Under the pieces are notes generated by a model that saw only the letters and a program-made list of their open reading frames with translations, did not search any database and was not told the origin of the DNA. Shown piece after piece: positions 49,060-64,000 of a stretch of DNA of 64,000 nt. Each line of letters starts with the position of its first letter. The first letter of the stretch is position 1. The position numbers were made by a program, and so were the translations under genes. Source of the stretch: Tubiluchus corallicola (Eukaryota > Priapulida > Priapulimorpha > Priapulimorphida > Tubiluchidae); NCBI GenBank assembly GCA_030141605.1, contig JAQGDQ010000036.1:952242-1016241 (forward strand), in the 5' to 3' direction.

Positions 49060-49380
49060 TGTTACGAAGGCGAAATGCCCTTTATTTTCGACCCTCCCCT
49101 CTACATTGTGATGGTTTCATCCATTACGAAGCCATTGCATATCAGCGTCGCATAGCAGCTAAGTACCTGGTATGGAATGGCCTCGTCGGTTCAGTGGGCT
49201 GACGGGCAGGTGCGTCTTCCAACACAGCACCTGTTCCGCAATGACAACTGGCGTGGAGCATGGTGGGGTAGACGTCTGGAGTGTTACTTAAATCAGTAAT
49301 TTTACTCTTTCTACTGTTTTTACGTTTTCTTCTCAACTATGAGACAATCGGCATATCAGCACCATCCGCTCATCGTTACA
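49060..49380 (+). mobile_element. LTR of a Ty3-type retrotransposon
   Basis: The 321-bp segment begins TGTTACGA and ends TCGTTACA, perfect 8-bp inverted termini of TG...CA form, and is followed directly by TTGGTGGCCAGTACGG, placed like a primer binding site. Only a short internal piece remains, which is split by the hAT element at 49414. The partner LTR was not found. Confidence 0.65.
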
Positions 49381-49413
49381 TTGGTGGCCAGTACGGAGGG
49401 CAGTAGTCCTAAG

Positions 49414-49894
49414 CTGTAGCGGATAGCCCTATAGGCTGAATAGGCTGAAGCCTAAGGCCCGGGATCAAAAGGGGCCCGGCAAAATAAAACGAAAAAAAAA
49501 TTTTTTTGTAAACAAAAATAAATTGACAAAAGAGCAAGGGGCCCGCCAAAATAAAAATATAAGAATAAGTACTAATAAGAATAATATAAGAATACTTACT
49601 AATAAGTATAAGAAATTAGTAAGAAACTAAAGTTACTTTCAGAGTTTCTGATTGGCTTATTTTAGTTGACATCTAACCCAGAAACTCACCAAGCTGTAAT
49701 CGTGTTTATATAGTCCTAGTCCACAACTCAAGGATCAAGAAGATATAATTTTTATCACAATCGGTGGGCAAAATTAAACAAACTTATAAACGACGAGAGC
49801 TCCACAAAAACACGTCAGCTGAGCAGTGTAGCAACATTTAAAAGGCCCGTTCCAAGCTCAAGCCTAATGCTCATAAAATCATAATCCGCCGCTG
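49414..49894. mobile_element. Young hAT-type element with perfect 8-bp duplication
   Basis: GTCCTAAG stands on both sides (49406-49413 and 49895-49902). The ends CTGTAGCGGAT and ATCCGCCGCTG are imperfect inverted copies. The interior is AT-rich with GGCCCG motifs near both ends and no transposase. Removing it restores a continuous internal sequence of the LTR element. Confidence 0.87.
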
Positions 49895-49919
49895 GTCCTA
49901 AGCTGTCCCCAGTGGATTC

Positions 49920-50186
49920 GAACTTGCATTAGATGATTTAATTAAATTCAATATTGCAGTATTCATGTATAAATGCAATAATAGACTATTTCCCAAGTTT
50001 TTTGCAATTTCTGTCAAATTGACATCTAAGACACATACTACAAGATTTAATCAATACATTGTGCCTTTCTGTAGAACCAACATAGCCAAACATTTTATAA
50101 TATATCAAGGACCAAAAGTCTGGAATGAGGTTTGTCAATCCGCAGTGAGTAATCAAAATTTCTATCAGTATTCATCCGCACAGTAG
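49920..50186 (+). pseudogene. C-terminal LINE ORF2 fragment
   Basis: A frame from about 49926 reads ALDDLIKFNIAVFMYKCNNR, LFPKFFAIS, and NIAKHFIIYQGPKVWNEV before TAG at 50184-50186. Moderate likeness to the C-terminal end of CR1/Jockey-like ORF2 (FmyKy.nglLP..F and yqGpkiWNsi). It belongs to a different family from the two minus-strand LINE ends. Confidence 0.7.
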
Positions 50187-51251
50187 TTGCAAAACTGTGG
50201 TGTTAGCTTAATCAAGTTATTTTAATTTTACATACTGTTAACAAATAATACTATTAACAAATAATAGTCTTTCTATCTTTTATGTCATTCCATATATGAG
50301 CTTCATTCATTACATCATTCCATTTTAAGCACTAATGTTTTTTTATCACGATTCACTTTAAATTTTCAGATTATCTCCATTACTTTTTTTCTATCACTGT
50401 GTGGGACATTCTAACAAGCCCTGCTTTTTGATTGCTCGCAACACATTTACCTTCGTGTATAAGTGAACAGTGTTTGAGGCTTTTCCTGTGCAGTATTTCT
50501 TATTTGTATTGTGTTCATTGTAGACCCTTTCACTAGATATTGTACATGAAACTAACGTAAATGTGTAATGTGAAATAAATGACTTATGCAACCTTAAATC
50601 GCCAAAAGAACGCCGGAACCACTGTGCAGTACGACGGTTTTCTGTCATCGTCGCCCGTAGCTGTGACTTGTGTGGGTTCACAACACATCTTAGTTGGTTC
50701 TTCAAAAACTCGAGCCTTCAGTCCTCGTTACAGGTTATGTACCTGTTTTACAGTGGCCTCGTAGAAGAATGTCTTACCTACGAGGATATAGTTCTAGCGT
50801 GTTGTGGATAGATGTCGCTTGATGTAGCAGCACCTGGACTGTTATTAAATATATAACTATATAAATTATTGTTTTTAAATAATGATTGACAGTTTTAGGC
50901 ACTGCAAAAATTAATAGAGGAAATTGAAAACACTAATAAATAAGTACAATAACATACATATAATTTGACTGCAGTAGCAACAACAAAACAACAAAAAACA
51001 ATGCGAATATAAGCAAATAAAAGAAAAAAAATTAAATTACCACCACATGTTACAAAAATAATAGGAATGGCAAAATTGCCCTAATAAACTTTGTTGCTGC
51101 TTCTTATAAACGCGCCTAAAATTATTCCAAGAACTTTAATTCGTCAGCAAATTGAAATAGGCTCGTGAAGCCATTTAAGCTTGATAGTGGCTTCCTAAAA
51201 TACTTAGATAACGATGGACAGACGGCGCTGCGCTAGAACACAACAACAAAC
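50187..51251. other. SUCLA2 upstream region
   Basis: The last 100 bases before the SUCLA2 start are CpG-containing (GACGGCGCTGCGC) and probably hold the promoter and 5' UTR. Frames at 50394-50764 occur on both strands and have no recognisable domain. Confidence 0.4.
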
Positions 51252-51317
51252 ATGGCGTCCTTGTTAGCTAAAACTGCATCCTTTTGTGAAAGGTTAGCTT
51301 TAAAGCAAGGTTGTAAG
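51252..51317 (+). CDS. SUCLA2: SUCLA2 coding exon 1 (transit peptide)
   Basis: 22 codons from ATG to donor GTAATG. Encodes the mitochondrial presequence. Confidence 0.82.
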
Positions 51318-53002
51318 GTAATGGTTTGTAGTTTATCGCTTTTAATTACTTGCTAAAATGTAAAAAGAGGACATTGTCGTTTACGGACGTCAAATTTTTA
51401 TGTCATCACGAAAACTAGCAGTTAATATTTTTGTATGAAATTTGATGCCCTTGAAGTTCAGTTCTTCGTATTACTATTAATAGTTACTCATTATTATTGG
51501 AACTAAAACGGCTGAAAAACTATATAACTGTGTTTTAGTTATCCTGGTAGATTATACAATCAATGTTCTTTCGTTTGTTTTTTTTTGCAAAAAAACATTT
51601 CGTTTTTAAATTTTCATAACTTAAACTTTACAGTTCTGTTTTTTATTAATATCATCGTTGCCCGATGAACATTTTTACATTGTATGTCACATTTTTAGTT
51701 AGTCTTAAATCCTTTAGTTACTTTCTGACGATGGTGGTTACTAGTAGTAGCCTTGGTCTTTGTTACCTGCCATGTTACTAAGTCTAATTTCGATTTCGTG
51801 CTTGGAAGTGATGCTGATAAGCCACTGACTGGCATAGCAGTGACATCCATGTTGGAATTTGCGTGGTAAATTTGGTATATATCCGAGCGCAAACATTTTT
51901 GTTGGTGTGGGCGTGGCATCAAGCAATTGACGTAAGTGTAATTTTAGGCCACTGGGCACACTGAATACGAAAATTAATTAATTAAATCCTTTAAAAAAGA
52001 AAGTTCTTTAATCAGTTCTTCAAACCGTGGACAGCCTAGCTTCACGACAGCGTTTGTTCAAAATAAATGCACTGTTAGTATTGATATGTGACGTCCAACT
52101 GGAAATTCAATAACTGAGTTAAATTTTTTACTTGTCAAGACCGGTAAATGGTGCGTAAATTTGTATTGAATTCTGTTTGCAATGAAGATGACTGCAGATT
52201 AAGTAAACTGAACTGAACTATCAGTAGTTTTATTTTTAATTAAAAGTTTTATAGTTATAAGCGTAAAAAATTAATGGATATACGCGTTCTGCTGCAGCTT
52301 GTGTTCCAGCCTGGAGCAGTGTCTAGTTTTCTGCTGCGTTACTGCTGTGTTTACCTATTTTGAGGACAGAGTTCTGCCTGCCCAATAGATGGAATAGGCA
52401 TATGATGTTGAGTTATGTTTGGCATGTCTCAAGTATGAGGTCAGATAAAATTTACTGTGAACACGTGTCATCATGATGTACAATCTATAATTTATCTGAC
52501 CGATAACTGATTCTGAGGGATGTTGAAATTCAATAAGTTTGCTCATCTACTAATATTCATAATGAAGCGGCCTATGGAGACTGACTTAAAAAATGCATCT
52601 CATTTTATCGATTGCTGACTTATTTATTTGTTAAAACAAATGAGCAAACAAATGACGCAGCAAAAAGCCTTTTTGCAATTTTAACGATTGACGATGATCG
52701 TGAAAAGGTCAAAGGTTAAGTGTACCATACAATGCATTTGCATACGCTTGACAATGCCTCGCTTCCCCAGCTATTGTAACAGTAACAGTTTTAACAGCAA
52801 CTTAGAACCTTACCTAGTCAAATTTTTCTTGTTCTCCAGCAAGATTTTGCTGGTAAATCATTCTAAGCATAGACTAATTCATAAGTAAGTAAAGTCCATG
52901 TAAAACAACTGAAGTCACTGAACTGATGTGGAAAATGGCTTTGCTTTACCCACATGTTACGCGATGGTTGCTGTTAAGATGCATTGCTGGGGTACACTTA
53001 AA

Positions 53003-53071
<69 letters not shown>

Positions 53072-53691
53072 ATATATATACAATAGCTTTACGACAAAGC
53101 AATTATATGTGTGCTGGCGAACCAAAACCATCCATAAGTCAGCATTTTGTTTTTCATAAAAACAATTGCCAAACATACTGGGCTTTTATATTGTGCCATC
53201 AAATTATCAAGAAAATACTAAATCAAAGTACTAAATACTAAATCATATACATCAAATGTTCAAAAAATACTAAAATCTAATTTTGTAACCCCGTATCCAC
53301 TTTTTTGGCTAGAAACTAGTAATGCAATTGTAAAAAACTTGTCTTTTGAAACTCCAATAGTATCTCGTGGAAGCAATCATTTTGCTTGGTGTTTTTTATG
53401 TTGCCAAGCTTCCAGATCTTGGTCTGCAAGAGCCATCTACTTAATCATAACTTCAATAATTTAGACACGAACTTTCTTTTAATTTAATAATTTGAAAATC
53501 GTGAAACTGAAATTAATGCTTGTAGGTCTTGGCCTCGTCATCGTTACCGCCTGTGCCGTCACAACAATGCCGCCACCTTTCCATACACGAGTATTTAAGC
53601 ATGGATTTGATGCGACAAGTTGGCATAAACGTTCCAAGATACTGCGTGGCTTCTTCACCCCAGGAAGCTTTCAAGTGCGCTCAACAACTTG
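51252..53691 (+). CDS. SUCLA2: Succinyl-CoA ligase (ADP-forming) subunit beta, 5' part
   Basis: Two exons (51252-51317, 53526-53691) join in phase 0 to give 77 residues plus one base. The enzyme makes ATP from succinyl-CoA in the mitochondrial matrix (TCA cycle). Seen here: a presequence MASLLAKTASFCERLALKQG with no acidic residue except one Glu, then LSIHEYLSMDLMRQVGINVP and PRYCVASSPQEAFKCAQQL, the start of the ATP-grasp domain. HEYLSM and SPxEA resemble the ATP-specific subunit (vertebrate HEYMSM, SPDEA) more than the GTP-specific SUCLG2. The start has good context (AAACATGG). The next exon, which should encode VIKAQVLAGGRGKG, was not found up to 64 kb. Confidence 0.9.
51318..52685. other. 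SUCLA2 intron 1, left part, no feature seen
   Basis: AT-rich intron. Overlapping frames at 51695-51959 on the minus strand show no known domain. Confidence 0.4.
52686..53006. repeat. Dispersed 310-bp repeat, copy 2
   Basis: Partner of 18712-19022 in the same orientation. The shared end GGTACACTTAAACTT runs directly into a TA microsatellite here. Confidence 0.85.
52998..53080. repeat. (TA)n microsatellite
   Basis: About 80 bases of TA repeat, broken by GTATGTA near the right end. Confidence 0.97.
53245..53392. repeat. Direct repeat flanking SUCLA2 exon 2, left copy
   Basis: Shares TTGGCTAGAAACTAGTA, TAATTTTGTAACCCC-type and GGAAGCAATCATTTTGCT with 54190-54335. The two copies lie on either side of SUCLA2 exon 2. 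Confidence 0.8.
53526..53691 (+). CDS. SUCLA2: SUCLA2 coding exon 2 (start of ATP-grasp domain)
   Basis: Acceptor GCTTGTAG, donor GTGAGT, 166 nt. Ends with one base of a Gly codon, as needed before the conserved LG(S/A)K. Confidence 0.92.
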
Positions 53692-53749
53692 GTGAGTTAT
53701 GCAAATAGTTTTTGTTTGATGTTAATGGGGAGTTAGTAATGTGCTACAG

Positions 53750-54180
53750 GTCTGTTATGACATGAAATGCAATGCTGGCAGGGGAATACAGTAGACTTCT
53801 CGGGTGTGCATGTGAACGTGGCTTTATCTAGCACAAACTCGCATTCTGACCTTGTGTTAGTAAAAGCCACTAGTCACGTGCACACCTGAGCTTATAAAAA
53901 GGTCTGCTGCAGACCCTTGTCAGTGGTCGAGTCTTTCGTAGCATGTGCAGCTCTGTTCACATTTCTCAGGCTTTTCTCGCAAACTCTGTTCCTGTAGGTA
54001 AGCTGGTCGTTTAACGTGTAATATTCAATAATAAATTGTCATTTCGACTGATTCTATTATTCAATTTTTGTTTATGGGTGAGGTATTGAATGACATAATT
54101 AAGATATGCCGCACGGTGTGGGCCGTTGTGCCATCCGTACTGCCTCCGCTATGAGTGGACGGCAGTCCAATATATTCTAG
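53750..54180 (+). promoter_or_regulatory. Possible solo LTR or TE promoter
   Basis: GC-balanced block within AT-rich intron, with TATAAAAAGG at 53893-53902 and AATAAATT about 140 bases later, the order expected in an LTR. I could not define inverted TG...CA ends or a target duplication. Confidence 0.25.
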
Positions 54181-54189
54181 CATTTTCAA

Positions 54190-54335
54190 ATTGTTTAGAA
54201 AATCTTCAACAAATACTAAAAATTTAATTTTTTAACCCCTTGCCCACTTTTCTGGCTAGAAGCTAGTACTATAATTGTAAAAAATCGTATTTTCAAACTC
54301 CAACTGTAACTCATGGAAGCAGTCATTTTGCTCAA
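54190..54335. repeat. Direct repeat flanking SUCLA2 exon 2, right copy
   Basis: Co-linear with 53245-53392, diverged at roughly one base in six. Its right end enters the left arm of the hairpin at 54333. Confidence 0.8.
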
Positions 54336-54416
54336 ATATGGTCATTAATCCTGGATTGAGGAGAACTGGCAAAAAATAAAAAATTCTCCTCAATCCAGCA
54401 TTAATAACTATATTTG
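54333..54416. repeat. 33-bp near-perfect hairpin
   Basis: The left arm 54333-54365 and right arm 54384-54416 are complementary except at about three positions; the inner 15 bp (CTGGATTGAGGAGAA) are perfect. The loop of 18 bases is A-rich. Confidence 0.93.
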
Positions 54417-54579
54417 TGCCTCTGGTCACAAACCTGATTTTAATAATTTCAGCATTGTGACCAGAGCTACAAATAACAGGGACTTACTAATAAAAGAAAG
54501 CTTATCTATTTACCTTAATAAGCCTTCTCTTAATGTACAAAGCAGTTCAATTCCTTTATCTTTACTTTTAAACACTTAG
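54405..54579 (+). pseudogene. C-terminal end of a probable Penelope-like element ORF
   Basis: An uninterrupted frame reads CASGHKPDFNNFSIVTRATN, then NRDLLIKESLSIYLNKPSLN and VQSSSIPLSLLLNT before TAG (54577-54579). The H-x-x-D-F-x-N-F-x-I...LLIKESLxI...KPSLN pattern is what I know from the GIY-YIG endonuclease end of Penelope-like retroelements, where the Glu is catalytic. Upstream it is cut at the hairpin. The absence of stops in 58 codons suggests a young insertion. Confidence 0.5.
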
Positions 54580-54588
54580 CTATTTGTT

Positions 54589-55967
54589 ACTGTATCAATT
54601 TATTTTCATCAGGTCTGCTTAATCGTTACGTGTTTGGCTTTTGTGAATACCTAGTTAGTGCATAATTTACTGTATCAATTTCTTTACTGGTCTGCTTATT
54701 CGTTACCTTTTTGGCTTTTGTAAATACATAATTAGTGCATAATTTACTGTATCAATTTCTTTACTGGTCTGCTTATTTGTTACCTTTTTGGCTTTTGTAA
54801 ATACATAATTATTGCATAATTTACTGTATCAATTTCTTTACTGGTCTGCTTATTCGTTACCTTTTTGGCTTTTGTAAATACATAATTATTGCATAATTTA
54901 CTGTATCAATTTCTTTACTGGTCTGCTTATTCGTTACCTATTTGGCTTTTGTGGATACATAATTATTGCATAATTTACTGTATCAATTTCTTTACTGGTC
55001 TGCTTATTCGTTACCTATTTGGCTTTTGTGGATACATAATTATTGCATAATTTACTGTATCAATTTCTTTACTGGTCTGCTTATTCGTTACCTTTTTGGC
55101 TTTTGTAAATACATAATTATTGCATAATTTACTGTATCAATTTCTTTACTGGTCTGCTTATTCGTTACCTATTTGGCTTTTGTGGATACATAATTAGTGC
55201 ATAATTTACTGTATCAATTTCTTTACTGGTCTGCTTATTCGTTACCTATTTGGCTTTTGTAAATACATAATTAGTGCATAATTTACTGTATCAATTTCTT
55301 TACTGGTCTGCTTATTCGTTACCTTTTTGGCTTTTGTAAATACATAATTATTGCATAATTTACTGTATCAATTTCTTTACTGGTCTGCTTATTCGTTACC
55401 TATTTGGCTGTTGTAAATACATAATTAGTGCATAATTTACTGTATCAATTTCTTTACTGGTCTGCTTATTCGTTACCTATTTGGCTTTTGTAAATACATA
55501 ATTAGTGCATAATTTACTGTATCAATTTCTTTACTGGTCTGCTTATTCGTTACCTATTTGGCTTTTGTAAATACATAATTAGTGCATAATTTACTGTATC
55601 AATTTCTTTACTGGTCTGCTTATTCGTTACCTATTTGGCTTTTGTGGATACATAATTATTGCATAATTTACTGTATCAATTTCTTTACTGGTCTGCTTAT
55701 TCGTTACCTATTTGGCTTTTGTAAATACATAATTAGTGCATAATTTACTGTATCAATTTCTTTACTGGTCTGCTTATTCGTTACCTATTTGGCTTTTGTA
55801 AATACATAATTAGTGCATAATTTACTGTATCAATTTCTTTACTGGTCTGCTTATTCGTTACCTATTTGGCTTTTGTGGATACATAATTAGTGCATAATTT
55901 ACTGTATCAATTTCTTTACTGGTCTGCTTATTCGTTACCTATTTGGCTTTTGTAAATACATAATTAG
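54589..55967. repeat. 77-bp minisatellite, about 18 copies
   Basis: Unit TTTACTGTATCAATTTCTTT, ACTGGTCTGCTTATTCGTTA, CCTATTTGGCTTTTGTAAAT, ACATAATTAGTGCATAA. The first copy is clearly the most diverged and starts about ten bases after the stop codon of the preceding ORF. Variants: CTATTTGG or CTTTTTGG; GTAAAT or GTGGAT; TAGTGC or TATTGC. Confidence 0.97.
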
Positions 55968-57027
55968 TATACCTATTGCAACCCTTAATAAGCTTATACT
56001 TTGTACACTCGCCACCTATGCTGAACTTGCCCCTTGCCACCTCGCCATACTACTCCGAACAATAATGTCACATTGGACAACATTCCATTACAACCATGTT
56101 ACTTAGTTTAAAAAGACCGTGGATACAAAAAAAAACAAAGCTTGTGTCATTCTCTCGCCACTGTAACAGTGTGGTCCTAAGAGCATGTGTTTAAACTGGA
56201 TATTTTTTCTCTTTCTGAACAGCTGTACATTCTTTATCTTAGCTTTCATTTGCATTTGGATTTTAAACGGCAGGCAGAAATGACTTGCAGAAGTGGCAAA
56301 TATATCGAAAAAATTGGATCCAAGTCTAATTCAATTTGATTTCAATTTTGAGACCTTACTATCCTTCAAAATACTACCCAAAACACTTTTTGAAAATAAA
56401 AATGCAATCGTATTTAACTTGTTCTGTAATTTAGTTTTATTTTATGTTTAAAAATGCGTGTCTCTTTATATTACATGTTCAAAGGTATTTTAGAATTCAA
56501 TTTAATATTTTTGATTAAAGGTTGCATTTATTTGTATTGTCTATGTCTATGTTAGTTTTGGGTGTAGTTTTTAATGGTTAGTCGCTTAATTTAGTTTGAT
56601 TCACAAAATGTAAATACAAATCGTCAACAACTCGTAACCAAGTATTTTATGCTTAGGCTGGAATTGTAGTAAAATTTTTAAATAAAATAAATGAAGTCCC
56701 CTTGTTCATTGAAAGTCAATTACTACATTAAATCAGTTTTATCTTCACTTTTAAGGAAGATGCTTCACAATCTTTAACCACTGATAACAACTGGCAGGTT
56801 ACTCATAATATTCAATGTTTTTCTGATTTTCAGTGAATATTCCTACATACAGAACAACTGCTTATAGATCCATTTTTCCCTCAAAACACTATTTCTAAGA
56901 AAAAACTGTTTGCTTAGTTAAGCAAGTAGTGAGGGAGTGAGTAAGTAACTAAGTATGCAAGCGAGGGAATAAGCAAGTAAATAAGTGAGTGAGTGAGTGA
57001 GTGAGTGAGTGAGTAAGTGAGTGAGTG

Positions 57028-57061
<34 letters not shown>

Positions 57062-57296
57062 CAAGCAAACAGGTAAGCTGGGCAAGCAAGCAAGCAACTT
57101 CCCTGCTAACTACAACTTCACCTGCTTTAAAAGAATGTTGACAGATGTCTTCTTTCACTAACAATTATATAATATACAAGAATAGCATTTTCTCTGGACC
57201 TGTATTCATATTTTTGCTTTTCTAACTGTAGCTTCTGATCTTGAGTGATTTTGTTTGAGGCTGAACGTGTAAAGACATCACACACTAATCACTCAC
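55968..57296. other. Region between minisatellite and SELENOO exons
   Basis: AT-rich. I searched it on the minus strand for the next SELENOO exons (ADFTN-like and NPKYVLRN-like) and on the plus strand for SUCLA2 exon 3, without success. A GTGA/AAGT tetranucleotide repeat lies at 56983-57060. Confidence 0.45.
56983..57060. repeat. (GTGA)n/(AAGT)n tetranucleotide repeat
   Basis: GTGAGTGA units pass into AAGTAAGT and then GCAAGCAA units. Confidence 0.95.

Positions 57297-64000
<6,704 letters not shown>

Noticed and set aside
53401-53460. Minus-strand peptide MALADQDLEAWQ considered as a SELENOO exon
   Set aside because: Short and not similar enough to the C-terminal half of the family to call.

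Overview
This is nuclear DNA of an invertebrate animal, not a prokaryote. It is AT-rich. Genes are split by introns of up to about 11 kb with GT/AG junctions, and the spaces between exons are filled with microsatellites, minisatellites, hAT and pogo-like DNA transposons, LINE fragments, a SINE and retroelement remnants. The encoded proteins (ceramide synthase with a Hox-like domain, PIP4K2, mitochondrial succinyl-CoA ligase, SELENOO) are general animal proteins. The SINE has a conserved core I remember from molluscs and cnidarians, but I cannot assign a phylum from this window.

Layout. 1-7.9 kb: 5' two coding exons of a ceramide synthase gene on the minus strand, with an intron full of transposons. 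8-10.6 kb: a LINE fragment and a retropepsin fragment. 11.1-12.6 kb and 15.6-16.4 kb: two unrecognised minus-strand genes (386 aa in two exons; 268 aa in one exon). 17.9-29.9 kb: the first three coding exons of PIP4K2 on the plus strand; its 10.9 kb intron 1 holds a degenerate LINE, a pogo-type MITE and a fresh 212-bp duplication. 30-50 kb: no confident host gene. This part holds a 600-bp GA tract, CAR-repeat fields, minisatellites with 30-, 35- and 55/56-bp units, a TATCG/TATTG satellite, LINE 3' ends, hAT elements, an LTR, and one CpG-rich promoter-like block near 45.2 kb. 51.25-53.7 kb: the first two coding exons of SUCLA2 on the plus strand, followed by a hairpin, a probable Penelope-like ORF end and an 18-copy minisatellite. 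57.3-63.25 kb: six consecutive internal exons of SELENOO on the minus strand.

The four recognised genes are all incomplete. CERS runs off the left edge and the SELENOO N-terminus off the right edge. The 3' exons of PIP4K2 and SUCLA2, and the 3' exons of SELENOO, were not found where orientation requires them. Either the genes are nested in one another's very long introns or the assembly joins non-adjacent pieces. The genes do not form a pathway: they act in sphingolipid synthesis (ER), phosphoinositide signalling, the TCA cycle and mitochondrial protein AMPylation.

No clear new system of genes was found. The most unusual structures are the Penelope-like ORF end running straight into a 77-bp minisatellite, the two-type 55/56-bp array, the CpG/TpG-zoned satellites and several fold-back elements. 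All calls were made by eye; no similarity search was run.
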